Assembly (NCBI RefSeq): GCF_001876935.1
Contig: NC_033802.1
Span: 12,434,681-12,498,680 of the forward strand
Direction: 5' to 3'
Length of the DNA: 64,000 bases
Origin: Asparagus officinalis
Taxonomy: Eukaryota > Streptophyta > Magnoliopsida > Asparagales > Asparagaceae
Notes under the pieces: generated by a model
The model's database searches: none
Told to the model about the DNA's origin: nothing
Seen by the model: the letters and a program-made list of their open reading frames with translations, nothing else
Translations under genes and position numbers: made by a program
Shown here: piece by piece, positions 44,854 to 56,457 of the stretch
How positions within the stretch are numbered: the first letter of the stretch is position 1
Layout of the letters: every line of letters starts with the position of its first letter

Positions 44854-46230
44854 CTAAGGATAGTATCTTTTCAGGAATTTGCCGTTTATCGGCATCATGA
44901 GCCGGTCGCCGTCTTTGGTGACGAGGCGATAGGCGCCGCTCGAGTAGACTGTCTCTACCACGAATGGTCCCTCCCATTTGGGTTCGAATTTACCCTTCTT
45001 CTTGGAGTTTAGGATCATAGGCCGTTTCACAGCTAGAACCAAATCTCCTTCTTTGAAGCTTCTCTGTCGAACCTTTTTGTCGAAGGCTCGAGAAATTCTA
45101 GCTTGGTAAAACTCAATTTGCTGTTGAGCTTCCAGGCGCTCTTCATCGAGCTTCTCGAGTTCTTCGAGGCGCTTCTGATGTTGTTCTTCGGTCGACATCT
45201 GGGTTGAAAGAGCGATCCGAAGAGATGGTATTTGGATCTCCAATGGAAGAACAGCTTCACATCCGTATACCAGTGAATACGGGGTTGCTCCCGTTGGTGT
45301 GCGCACCGTGGTCCGATAGGCCCATAGAGCTGCGCCAAGCTTGTCATTCCAGTCTCGTTTGTTGGTCTTCACGATCTTTGACAAGAGTTTGATGATGGTC
45401 TTGTTGAAGGCTTCAGCTAATCCATTCGCTGTAGGATTATAAGCCGTCGACGAGATGTCCTGAATTTTAAACTTTTCGCAGAACCTTATGAAGGCGTTGC
45501 TGACAAACTGAGGACCGTTGTCATGTATGATTCGTCTTGGAACACCATACCTATAGATGATGTGGTGCTTGATGAATCCAATGACGTTGCTCGTCTTAAC
45601 TTCTCTGAGTGGAATTGCTTCGGCCCATTTGGAGAAGTAATCGGTAATTGCCAAGATGAACCGGTCGCCTACCGGTCGCCTTTGACTGATGGGGGATTTA
45701 TAGGGCCAACAATGTCCATTCCCCAAGTCTCGAACGGCCATGACGTAACCGAAGGATGCAGATGCTCCGGAGGTTGGTGCATATAATTCCCGTGTATCTG
45801 ACACGCATTACTTTTTCGGGCATATGCAATTGCATCACTCATCATGGAAGGCCAAAAATACCCCATTCTTCTGATGCGATCGTAAAGCTTGGGACCAGGT
45901 TGCTGTGCGCCACACTCTCCTTCATGCGCCTCCCTAAGGACCTCTTCAGCTTCTTTGGTTGATAGGCAACGCAATAGCAACCCATCGTACCCCCTGCGGT
46001 ATAGCGTTCGATTCTCTGTATTGTAGTAGAATCTGGGTGCTCTTCGCCGGATTGACTCTCTTTCCTTCACATCTTCTGGCAAGATTCCATGCAGGACGTA
46101 GTCGATGATGGGGAAACGCCAATCTCGTGGTTCGAACTCGATTTGAGTAGCGTGTACCTCTTGAACTTCTTCTTCCTCGGCATCTTCACTGTAAAGCGGC
46201 ACTAGGAGTTGGTGAGTTCTTACCGTAACA
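44854..46230 (-). pseudogene. Tat integrase, family B element
   Basis: In order on the minus strand: a zinc-binding region (REAHEGECGAQQPGPKLYD and ARKSNACQIHG), then the DDE core with Asp (WGMDIVGPI, about 45720), Asp (IIHDNGPQF, about 45510) and Glu (NGLAEAFNKT, about 45415), then a C-terminal domain (KWEGPFVVETVYSSGAYRL) ending at 44854. Relatives have His where this copy has Gln (GAHQ to GAQQ) and Cys where it has Ser in the CxxC pair, so two of four zinc ligands are lost. An 11-bp tandem duplication near 45660-45681 (CCGGTCGCCTA) shifts the frame within the core. Confidence 0.9.
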
Positions 46231-46514
46231 AACTGCTCTGTTTCGGGAGGCTGCGCTAGTGACACGGCCAATGCGGCCAACGCATCTGCATAGGTATTCT
46301 GTAGCCGTGGAATATGTTCGATGAAGAATCCTTCAAATGATTCCGCTATCTCCACTGCCATCTTATGGTATGGAATTAAATCCTGACTTCGGACTTCATA
46401 TTCTCCTTGGACTTGCTTGACTATTAGTTGAGAATCGCCGAAGGCTTCGAGATACTCAACCCCCAGCTCCTTAGCGAAGTTGAGTCCTATGATCAGTGCG
46501 TTATTAAGGCCCAT
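46231..46514 (-). pseudogene. Second (archaeal-type-like) RNase H of the Tat element, truncated
   Basis: The frame reads ALIIGLNFAKELGVEYLEAF and GDSQLIVKQVQGEYEV, then HIPRLQNTYADALAALA, which is the additional RNase H found after the normal one in Tat-lineage elements. Its N-terminus, including the first catalytic Asp region, is missing because a deletion fuses it to the first RNase H at about 46500-46514. Confidence 0.75.
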
Positions 46515-47867
46515 TTTACCAATCGCCAGCTCATGGAAGCTGGTTGAGTCATTAATACTCGGACCGGATTAACTTTAGAGATGACATAAATAGTCTGCCC
46601 GACCAGATAATGCCGCATCTTCTGAATAGCGAACACCAAGGCGAGGCATTCTCTCTCGATCATAGGATATCGAGATTTGGCACCTACCATGGTTCGGCTC
46701 AAATAGTATACTGCCTGCTCATGATCGTTATCGTCATCTTGTGCAAGTAATGCACTTAATGAGTGGCTCGTCGCCTTGACGTAAATCAAGAACGGTTTGC
46801 CCGATTTCGGTGCAACGAGTACAGGAGGTTTCGAGAGATATTCTTTAATACTCTCGAATGCCTTTTGACAAGCGTCATCCCATACAAAAGACACGCCCTT
46901 CTTTGCGAGCTTGGAGAATGGTTGGCATTTTCCTGAAAGGTTCGAGACGAATATAAGCTAATCGCCCTTGCAATCCTCTGAGCTCCTTGAGGTTTCTCGG
47001 AGGCTGCAATTCATTAATCGCCTTTACCTTATCAGGATCGATGTGAATACCTTTGGTGGTGACGACGAATCCCAGGAATTTACCACTAGACATTCCGAGG
47101 AAAGACTTGGTAGGATTCATCTTCAATTGATGGGCTCGCATCAAGTCGAACATGGTCTTCAAGTCCTTAATGTGATCTTTTTTATCACGACTTTTCACGA
47201 CCAAATCATCTACGTAGCATTCGACAGTCTTTCGGAGATGCTCCTGAAAGATCTTTGACATAGCTCGCTGATATGTAGCACCTGCATTCTTTAAGCCGAA
47301 GGGCATAACTGTGTAGCAGAAGACGCCGAGAGGCGTTCTAAATGCGGTATGCTTTTCATCATCTGGATGCATCTTTATTTGGTTATAACCAGAGAAACCA
47401 TCCATGAAAGACATCCTCTCGAACCCGCACGTATTGTTGATGATAACATCCGTGATGGGAAGGGGAAAATCATCTTTTGGGCAAGCAGTGTTGAGGTCTC
47501 GGAAGTCAATACAGACCCTGATCTTCCCGTTCTTTTTAAGGACTGGGACAATATTGGCAAGCCACTCTGGATGTTGCTCTTCTCTAATGAAGCCCGAGTC
47601 CACAAGCTTTTTAACCTCAGCTTCGATCGCCTCCATCATTTGCGGATGAAACCGTCTTTGTTGTTGTTTGACAGGTTTGACATCCGACTTAATATTGAGA
47701 CGATGCATTGCTACATTTGGATCGAGCCCTGGCATGTCTTCGTAATTCCAGGCGAACACATTAATGTATTCCCTGATAAGAGAGATCAACTCCTCTTTCT
47801 CCTCGGGTAGGAGACTGTCGCTAATGAATATAGGCTTCGGATTATCTTCGCTACCCATATTCACCTG
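46500..47867 (-). pseudogene. Tat reverse transcriptase and first RNase H, family B element
   Basis: The reverse transcriptase frame (47867-46875) is nearly complete: EEKEELISLIREYINVFAW, RVCIDFRDLNTACPKDDFPL, MDGFSGYNQIKM, MPFGLKNAGATYQ and the active site CYVDDLVVKS (about 47215). A small indel near 46885 moves to the next frame, which continues through SLSALLAQDDD and the RNase H block YPMIERECLALVFAIQKM to MSWRLVKWAL. There a deletion joins it to the second RNase H. The first 33 bp of the apparent frame (47868-47900) come from the inserted solo LTR and are not part of the protein. Confidence 0.9.
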
Positions 47868-48958
47868 TGTAGGCATCGAAAATTGCCTATAGGTCTCCAC
47901 AAACGGTTCAGTATTAAAGAACGACGATGAACATCACCACCCGATCCACATGAGCCTAATCGACGTCGACGAACGACTGAAGTGAATCGACGAGCTACAT
48001 GAGCGGATAGGACTTCGGAACCACGAAGACCCGGACCAATCGGGGAACCCGGCACTATTCACAAAAAGGACAACGCCCCTCGTGCCTCGACCACTCTACA
48101 GATAATCCAACCACCAGAGTGGATCGAACTCTTCGTCAAGCATCCAACGCACCCGGAATCAATCAAATCCGAGTCTGGACGAAGAATCTACAGGGAAACC
48201 AACAAAACACCTCAAATGGAGTCTCGGCAAGCTCGAAACACCCGAGGGGTGTCTTGGCAAAACCAAGACACCCCAGGGGTGTCTCGGCCATGGCCGAGAC
48301 ACCAGGGGTGTCCGCACCCCCTAGTGGTCCCCTAGACCCCCTTACCTACTCCTAAACACTATAAATAGACCCCTTGGGTCCTCATTCAAAGGGTTGGAAA
48401 TCTTTGGTCTTGGAGAAAGGCTAGAGAGAGGGGGGGGATTTTTGGAGAGCCTTGGCGAAGCCCTGCTGCAGTGAAGAGTGGCCGTGCGCTTCAACAAGGA
48501 GAGGAGAGGTCTACATCAGCACCTTCATCACCCGTTCCCTCTTGGCCTTAGTATTAGCCCTTGGCGTTAATACTAAGAAGAGCTAATACCTCGCTTTAGC
48601 CGAGGTATACGCTTATAGCTTCTAGATCTCACGCGGATCGACGAAGCTCTGCCCGATTTTCTCGGAGCAGATCTGATTGCCCGGTGGTCCACGGATATCA
48701 ACGTCCCCGTCACAGGCCAAAGACCCAAGATCTGAGTGCCCCGGTGGTCCACGGATATCAACATCCCCGTCACAGGCCAAAGACCCACGCAAGCAAGAGA
48801 TGACAAACAGATCTTGCGTTTGTTTGAAAGGAGTTGTATTTCTTTTGTTTTCATTGTGTAAAGGTCTTATAAAAAGACTATCTTTTTATTTCATTGTAAC
48901 GATTGAAGTTGTAATGAATGCAGCAATGAATACATCAACTTTTTCCGCAAACAACCTG
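47863..48958. repeat. Target site duplication ACCTG around the solo LTR
   Basis: ACCTG stands at 47863-47867 and at 48954-48958. Removing the LTR with one copy joins gag-protease and reverse transcriptase in one frame without adding or losing a codon. Confidence 0.95.
47868..48953 (+). mobile_element. Solo LTR of Tat family A, 1,086 bp
   Basis: It starts TGTAGGCATCGAAAATTGCC and ends TTTTTCCGCAAACA, matching the split LTR at 12492-24158. U3 carries tandem palindromes: a 12-bp-arm hairpin (48246-48274) and a perfect 26-bp palindrome (48278-48303) centred on GGCCATGGCC. A TATA box (CTATAAATAG) follows at 48359-48368. A 59-bp diverged duplication with CCGGTGGTCCACGG lies at 48678-48795. It lies in opposite orientation to the Tat element it interrupts. 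Confidence 0.95.
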
Positions 48959-50752
48959 GAGTACTTGATCCTCGGTAGGAGGTTCTCTTTGTTCGAACCT
49001 ATCACCGTACTGCATGTTTAAGTGATGAACCCATGGATCTTCCCATGTCGGCATCTGGTCGTCTTCCTCTATCGTGGTAGGATCGACCGTGACCATGTTA
49101 GACATCAACCTTTTGAACATCTCACCGATATCAGTATCGGAATCCCAAGCTGAAGGATCAGATGAGTATCCGTTTCTAGCTTTGTTAGCAATTTGATCGA
49201 TGATTTGCCAGCAGCACTCCTCATCGGATGAGGAGGCATAACCCAAACCTCTTTTGTAGCGATAATAATCATCGGGTTTTCCCTTTGGTACATAGGCCAT
49301 CCGAGGTGGAACTCGCGGACCTCGACCAAAGCAAAGACCCTCTCCGAGTGTGAAGTCATATCCATACTTCTCCATTAGATCGCGCGCTTTTGCGTCATAC
49401 CTGAATAAGTGAGGAGCAGGTCTATCATCATCATCTTCCTCTTCTAAGAAGTGATCGGGTATTGGAGCTTCTTTTCCTTTGCCGTAGACGACTTCTTTTC
49501 CACCCCATGTTCCCACAAAACCACCATCGTAATCAAGCCCGGTTTCGGTATCAGCTTCATCTCCGCTGTCCGTTCCTTGGGCCGGTGATTCAGTATCGGA
49601 TTCAGCGCCGTATAGAAGGGAATCGGTGAAATAGTTTTCCAATCCCTTAAACGGTTGCTTATCCGCGACCACCGTCTTGACTTCGTTATTCAAGTCTATG
49701 TACTTGAGGCATTGATGCAGAGTTGACGGAACTATAAGGTTACCGTGGATCCAAGGTCGACCCAACAGTAAGTTATAAGACGTTTCTGCATCAATTACAT
49801 AGCAAGTAACTTCTGATTTTAAATCTCCGATCTGGCACTTGATTCGGATCTTTCCCAAGGGTCTAGACCCGCTGGTGTTGAATCCATAAATCGTAGTGCC
49901 AGTGGATGCTAATTTGCTAGTCGGGATTCCGAGATGATGCATCAATCGGAATGGCATGATGCTAACAGCGGAACCCGGATCAACTTGGATCCGGTTGACC
50001 ATGCTGGAGCCAATGTGCCCGGTGAAATACAAAGGCCGATCATGCTTCGAGTTCTTCGTCTGCATGTCTTCCTTGGTGAAAGAGATGCATGGAAAATGAT
50101 GCGCCGCGAGATTGCAGTGTTGAGCTGACGGTTCTGGTCCTTCAGGAGATGGCTTGATTCGAGTTAAGAAAGCTTCAGAGTCGCTCAAGGCCTCTTGTAA
50201 TGCTTTCCTTGTATCCTTGGAAAGACGCAACAGCTCGTATAGGGTTATCCTAGCCGGGATATTGGCTAACTGCGCCATGATGTCAAAATGGGGCGGAGAG
50301 CTTGCATTTCCCGGTTTGTCTCTCCCAATCGGATGATTGAATCGAGACTGCCTCGGGTTTTGGGCTTCTTGAGGTAAAGGCTCTTTCCCCTTCTCCTTCT
50401 GCTGGATTTTCTCCGTCGCTACAGGCGTTGGGGGAATTGCTGCTATTCCCAGTTCTGCCAATGTCTTGGAAGGAGGGGTCTTGGTACCTAATTGCTCGGA
50501 AGCATCCGGGTACTTGTAGTGATACTCATTCCCGCTTCGAGTTGCAAAGGCCTCCTGTTCATCTTCAGAAAGCGGGAAGGCGGGAATTTCTTCGTCATCT
50601 TTTCCTGGAATAGCAGAAGCTCCGTAACAAGATTTACCTTTCCCTTTTGACTTTTTCTTTGAGGAAGTTCCAGTCCATTGTTCATCTCCGATCAAGTCTG
50701 GATGAACCCAAAGAATCTCACCATTAGGGGCTGTGTGTGGCACAAGTCCCTT
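48959..50752 (-). pseudogene. Tat protease region, family B element
   Basis: The frame is open from 50743 to the solo LTR junction. It contains the retropepsin motif VDPGSAVSIMPFRL (about 49975), YGFNTSGSRPLGKIRI and LLLGRPWIHGN, then a long acidic linker (DDDDRPAPHLF) and a segment GYDFTLGEGLCFGRGPRV that resembles a G-patch. Its C-terminal end QVLQ continues directly into reverse transcriptase once the solo LTR is removed. One TAG stop at about 50752 separates it from gag; the other Tat copy has Gln there. Confidence 0.85.
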
Positions 50753-51514
50753 CTAGCGTTGCTTGTGAGGATCATCGTTCACCGTCTTCACAGCTGCATT
50801 TATTACTGGTTCATGCTGGAACCAGTTTAAGGGGACAGAGCCGAAGCTGATCGATACTGTATTTGCTCCCACTCCCTTCTCCTTCTGGAACCAGTTTAAG
50901 GGGACAGAGCCGAAGCTGATCGATACTGTATTTGCTCCCACTCCCTTCTCCTTCGGTTGCTTCATTGTGATGACCCCAACATCGATTAGGGCTTGGATCT
51001 TGTCCTTAAGAGCATAGCATACATTGGTAGGATGGTGCACCGCTCTATGAAATGCGCAGTACTTCGGATCATTGATTCTCTTGGCATCTTCTTGATCCTG
51101 GACCGGAGGCAATTTGATCTTGTTATTCTTAATGAGGTACTTGAAGATACCGGGAACTTCATCTTCTCTGAACGAATAAACTTTTGGGAACTTTGGCTCC
51201 GAGGCTTTTGGCTTCGGGGTCTGCTGTTGCCACCTTGATTGTTGAGGCGTCTTTTGCTGCTGCTGTTGCGGCTGCGCTTGCACCTCGAACGTCTGATTTG
51301 CGTTCACGGCATTTGCATGCGCTTTTCCTTTTCCTTTAGGGGCGAAGTTTGGTTGCGGAGCACTGTTTGCTATTTGACCCCTTTCTGCCTTCTTCCTTTT
51401 GAGGAATCGTTCGGCTCATTCTCCTCGCACCTTCAGATCCTTCCTGGTCTTTGGTGGCGCCATTCCCATAGCTTCGAGGATGTCCAAGGACAGATTGTTG
51501 TGACAGGTCTCGAG
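50753..51514 (-). pseudogene. Tat gag C-terminal part, family B element
   Basis: From the gap edge the minus strand reads LDILEAMGMAPPKTRKDLK, a TGA stop near 51418, then ERFLKRKKAERG, a Gln-rich stretch, VYSFREDEVPGIFKYL and the knuckle-like YCAFHRAVHHPTNVC. Residues DKIQALIDVGVIT follow as a single copy, and then a 23-residue unit beginning KEKGVGANTVSISFG is duplicated (69 bp: 50821-50889 and 50890-50958). The gag N-terminus and 5' LTR lie in or beyond the gap. Confidence 0.85.
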
Positions 51515-52514
51515 NNNNNNNNNNNNNNNNNNNNNNNNNNNNNNNNNNNNNNNNNNNNNNNNNNNNNNNNNNNNNNNNNNNNNNNNNNNNNNNNNNNNNN
51601 NNNNNNNNNNNNNNNNNNNNNNNNNNNNNNNNNNNNNNNNNNNNNNNNNNNNNNNNNNNNNNNNNNNNNNNNNNNNNNNNNNNNNNNNNNNNNNNNNNNN
51701 NNNNNNNNNNNNNNNNNNNNNNNNNNNNNNNNNNNNNNNNNNNNNNNNNNNNNNNNNNNNNNNNNNNNNNNNNNNNNNNNNNNNNNNNNNNNNNNNNNNN
51801 NNNNNNNNNNNNNNNNNNNNNNNNNNNNNNNNNNNNNNNNNNNNNNNNNNNNNNNNNNNNNNNNNNNNNNNNNNNNNNNNNNNNNNNNNNNNNNNNNNNN
51901 NNNNNNNNNNNNNNNNNNNNNNNNNNNNNNNNNNNNNNNNNNNNNNNNNNNNNNNNNNNNNNNNNNNNNNNNNNNNNNNNNNNNNNNNNNNNNNNNNNNN
52001 NNNNNNNNNNNNNNNNNNNNNNNNNNNNNNNNNNNNNNNNNNNNNNNNNNNNNNNNNNNNNNNNNNNNNNNNNNNNNNNNNNNNNNNNNNNNNNNNNNNN
52101 NNNNNNNNNNNNNNNNNNNNNNNNNNNNNNNNNNNNNNNNNNNNNNNNNNNNNNNNNNNNNNNNNNNNNNNNNNNNNNNNNNNNNNNNNNNNNNNNNNNN
52201 NNNNNNNNNNNNNNNNNNNNNNNNNNNNNNNNNNNNNNNNNNNNNNNNNNNNNNNNNNNNNNNNNNNNNNNNNNNNNNNNNNNNNNNNNNNNNNNNNNNN
52301 NNNNNNNNNNNNNNNNNNNNNNNNNNNNNNNNNNNNNNNNNNNNNNNNNNNNNNNNNNNNNNNNNNNNNNNNNNNNNNNNNNNNNNNNNNNNNNNNNNNN
52401 NNNNNNNNNNNNNNNNNNNNNNNNNNNNNNNNNNNNNNNNNNNNNNNNNNNNNNNNNNNNNNNNNNNNNNNNNNNNNNNNNNNNNNNNNNNNNNNNNNNN
52501 NNNNNNNNNNNNNN
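51515..52514. other. Assembly gap of exactly 1,000 N
   Basis: Placeholder length. The right side resumes in a different element (copia-type LTR), so the 5' end of Tat family B is missing. Confidence 0.95.
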
Positions 52515-53429
52515 TGGTGGGGGGTGGGGGGGGGGGGGGCTAGAGGGGGTGAATAAGGTTTATGCTAATCTAATCTGATTTTATGCCAATTTAAAACTAA
52601 TTCAAATATTATTCTTATAAGATAGATATACAATATGATATGAGCAAGAATATGCAATAAGAACAAAGGGATATATTCTAGTAATGAGATATACTATGAG
52701 CTATATGCGAGAATATACAAATAACACAAGGGTAAACAATCTAAACTTGATAGTGGGCAATATAAGCAACAAGCAATATACAAAGGCGATATAAGATATG
52801 AACATAAAAATAAGTGCGCCAATGCAATCACAAACAAATGATATGTTCATGGAGTTCGGTCCCCACGACCTATGTCTCCGCTCCTCACCTCGAGGAGATC
52901 TTCACTATCACAACCGGGTTTTCTATGCTCACCCGAATAACGTTTACACCACACAATATCGGTTTTCAACGCTCACCGATCAACGTTCACAATCTCACAA
53001 TATAACTACACTCCACACCCTCTAAGTATTGGTCTCTAGCCTGTGTCCTTCTTCAAGTGCTCGGAATTACCACCTCTCTCTAGGCTTTACTACCAACCCC
53101 ACTCCTCTTGGAAGCGACCCCGTCTCTCATCACATACTCCTCTCGGTGTACTAGTGTAATACAAAGTGAATCTCACAATAAGCACAATACAATAAATTTG
53201 TTCTCTATAATAGATGAGAACTCAATGTAGGCTCACACTCAAGGTCACAATTCCATAACCCAAAGTATACTATGAATGTAAATACAATAAGCTCAATAGG
53301 TTGTGTGTGTAAACAATGAGTAAATCAAAACTAAACTCAATTATGAAAAAATAGCTTGTAGAAATGATAATCAATAAACAATTATAAATAAAAGCTAGAA
53401 TTTGAGTTTAGGAAAACTTCTCTAGATGA

Positions 53430-53430
53430 C

Positions 53431-53493
<63 letters not shown>
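53430..53493. repeat. (GA)n microsatellite
   Basis: Almost uninterrupted GA dinucleotides for about 64 bp with one A insertion. Confidence 0.98.
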
Positions 53494-53497
<4 letters not shown>

Positions 53498-53769
53498 ATT
53501 GAAGCTCAACCACCAATGAATTGATCTCCACTTCCTTTTGTGAAAGTATCTTCACAAACTAAACTTGAAACAAAACTAAACAAAACTTAAACCCTTGTTA
53601 AACTTTCTTAAAACATTCTCTTGAGTTGTTTAGAATAAAACTGAGGAAATGTGGGGGTATTTATAGGAACCCCAAAGCTAAGAGAAAATAAGGCAAAAAG
53701 ACCAAAAACCCAAACACAGTACAGTCTGGAAATATAACTGTTACAGTGTTATGAGTAGACTCTGTATTG

Positions 53770-54045
53770 TTCATAAGTCGACTCATAAGTAGCCGTTACA
53801 GGCTAAAAACCAACTTATGGGTCGACTCATAAACCATGGGTCGACTCATAAGATCATGAGTCGACTCATCAGAAACAAAACTCATTTTCCAGCACAGTTT
53901 ATGAGTCGACTTATGACAGGTATGAGTCGACTCCACCTGTCTGGGTTGACTCATGATGTTATGAGTCGACTCGTTAGAAATAAAATGTAAACTACACAAT
54001 AGTTTATGAGTCGACTCAACATTGTTCATGAGTCGACTCAAGACA
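53770..54045. repeat. ATGAGTCGACTCAT palindrome array in copia-type LTR
   Basis: About ten copies of the 14-bp palindrome or near-copies occur, separated by 6-40 bp of non-repeated sequence. In element orientation they lie 100-390 bp upstream of the TATA box. The same palindrome recurs in the chromovirus LTR at 59.4 and 60.3 kb. Confidence 0.95.
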
Positions 54046-55079
54046 TGCACACAACCTGTTTTAAACAGTACATGTTAACTTAAAACAGGGTTTAAAAATA
54101 TGAAATAAATTCCAAAAAATATAAAGCTTTGGAAAATAATTGTAGACATGTTAGTACACATGTTAAAAAAACTGGTTTTTAAAAAACACCTCCCAAATAA
54201 GAAATCTCTTCATTTTACAAAATAGTCCAAAACATAAAAATACAAAACACATGTTTTTGATATTTTAGCTAACAATGTTTTGAAACTTTATAAAATGATT
54301 TTATAGACTTAAAGAAAGATGTAAACTATTGTTATGAAGTCTATAAACAATGAATATAATATTTTCACAAATACAATAGAATATGAAACATATGAGTATG
54401 TATATGAATATATATATTTGTTTCATATCTATGAAATTAAACCAAACCAACTTATCCACGTAAAAACAAATATGTATGAATATAAATATTAATTTATATG
54501 CTTGTAAAAACTTTGTTTATGGATAAACCAAAAGCCAAAATGTGTATATATATATAACTATATATATACATAGAAACCAATAAAATGTGTGTGTATATGA
54601 TATTTATATACATAGAAACCAATAAAATGTGTGTGTATATGATATTGAGCTTAAAGTACTTAACACACATAATATAATGTATATGATATTGAGCTTAAAG
54701 TACTTAACACACATAATATAAACTCCTAAACTAATTTACCCAAGCTTATGATCTTCAACGAAGCTCTTCTTGGTAAACTTGAGGATGAATCTTGAACTTG
54801 AATCTTTAATTTGAATTGTATTGCTTCACAACATAATTCTGTCAATCTCCATTGGATATGATCATGAATGCTCAATTCTATCCATCCTCCAACATGTTGT
54901 TTGTCTATAATAAATAGATAAATACAAATACTAGACAAACAACATTAGTGGTAAATTATTTATTAAACATCATCAAAACAAAGAGGCCAATAATAAGATG
55001 GCAGATTTGATGAGTTGTTCCTTGCTGGAGGATGATCAGTGTTTGATGTCGAGCAGTGGTTTGTAGAGGAGTTTTGGAG

Positions 55080-55933
55080 ATGTGGCTTTGACATATTGGA
55101 GTCATCTTATTTACATGTTGTCGTCTATTGTATTTGGAGTATTTGGATCTGGTGGAGCTGCTTTAGATTTTGGGTTGCTTCGGATATTTAGATGCCCAGC
55201 ATATTATCACATCGGGGATGTAAAATTTGATCCGAGTACACATTTAGGATTTAGAGGCGTGTTTGGTTACCAAGTATGAGACCATGATATTGTTCTAAGC
55301 AGTATTGTCATATTTGACTCTCAGTAGGTGGGGAGTGTTGGACAAATTATTGGGATATCACAGCGGGTGGAGAGTGATGCTACTCCATGTTAGATGGAGA
55401 TTACTCCACGTACTCTAGATCATTCTGTATTGTTTGAGATTCCAGCTAAGGTGACACAGATTGGGGATCATGTTGTATGGATGTAGATGATGAATTTGTT
55501 GATTCGAGTGCAGCTGGTAGACCAAGTTCGGATTTGGCTATGGCCGTTGGTTCACCTCAGGTGGAGGTGTTTAGTTCATTTTATTTTGAGGCCAGTGGGA
55601 GAGTTATCAACTGCATATTTATTAGTGATGATCGTAAAGGATTAAGAATCATTCTAGTTGATTGAGGGCCTTTGGAGGCCATTTGGTGAACTACGTGAAG
55701 CTTGATTCCTTAGACAAGAGGATACGTAGGCAGTCATTCTTTGATGCAGCCGGTTTGGTGAGTTGATACTGACATTTAGAGTTTGCTCACATTCTCGTTT
55801 GGGTTCTTGACTTGTTATGGATTGAGTCCATTGTCGTGGATTGATTCCACTTCGTACTGGATGCAACAAGTAGGATGTTTGTTTGGTATTGATGGCGGCT
55901 CAGTTTTGGAAACACTTCGACAAGGTGGAGAAT
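55080..55933 (+). pseudogene. Strongly decayed copia pol debris
   Basis: Only one stretch is clear: LRIFRCPAYYHIGDVKFDP at about 55175-55235, matching the copia VFGCPAYYH block after the integrase core. Later fragments are too eroded to assign. The region ends with a purine-rich tract (AAGGTGGAGAAT, 55922-55933) directly before a copia LTR start, as expected for a polypurine tract. Confidence 0.6.
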
Positions 55934-56455
55934 TGTTGGATAGCAAGTTCCTAATATGTTTCCTAATTTGTTTTGGTAATAGGTTATTAAGATTTTTAAT
56001 CTGTTTTGATAATATTTTATTAAGATTCCTAATCTGTTTTGGTAACATAATTCCTAATCTGTTTTGGAAACAAGTTATCAGGATTCCTACTCTGTTTTAT
56101 TTTTTATTTTAGAATTCCTAGTATGTTTTTTGTTTTAGGATTTCTATATATATGGAACGTTTAGAAGAGAAAATAAGTAAGGGGAATTTGGGAGACTTCT
56201 AAGCTGTATGTTTGGGAGATTTGGTGAGAGATTTGAGAGCTTTGTTTAAGAGATTAATTTGTGAGGTTTTGAGTGATTTTGTAATTTCTATTTATACTTT
56301 ATCTCTCTAATAGTAAAAACACATCCCCTTCTTTCCCCGTGGACGTAGGAAACTTGCCAAACCACGTAAATTTGGTTTGTTTGTGTTTGTGACGTTATTT
56401 TTGATCTTGTGTGACCTTCTCTTGGTGTTTATGTGGATTTCCTCGAACCCCAACA
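55934..56455 (+). mobile_element. Copia LTR, 522 bp, with PPT before and PBS after
   Basis: It starts TGTTGGATAGCAAG and ends CGAACCCCAACA. A TATA-like CTATATATATGG is at about 56144. Four loose repeats of CCTAATCTGTTTTGG lie in U3 (55950-56100). Both the polypurine tract on the left and the initiator-Met-type primer site on the right are present. Confidence 0.8.
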
Positions 56456-56457
56456 AG

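Larger units (their letters stand above)
52515..54980 (-). mobile_element. Copia-type LTR, minus orientation
   Basis: On the minus strand it starts TGTTTTGATGATGTTTAAT (54980) and its last visible part is CTTATTCACCCCCTCTAG next to the gap, a common end of long copia LTRs. A minus-strand TATA box (CCTATAAATACC) is at 53656-53667. Upstream of it, 53770-54045 holds about ten copies of ATGAGTCGACTCAT variants. A (GA)n tract lies at 53430-53493. Small exact duplications (42 bp at 54565-54648; 44 bp at 54634-54721) occur near the start. The length (at least 2.4 kb) is large, so the boundaries are approximate. Confidence 0.6.

Noticed and set aside
47868..47900. N-terminal extension of the Tat reverse transcriptase (METYRQFSM)
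   Set aside because: It is encoded by the inserted solo LTR, whose TSD marks the true boundary.
55783..56112. 109-codon ORF with LICFGN repeats
   Set aside because: It is a frame of the loose CCTAATCTGTTTTGG repeats in the copia LTR U3.
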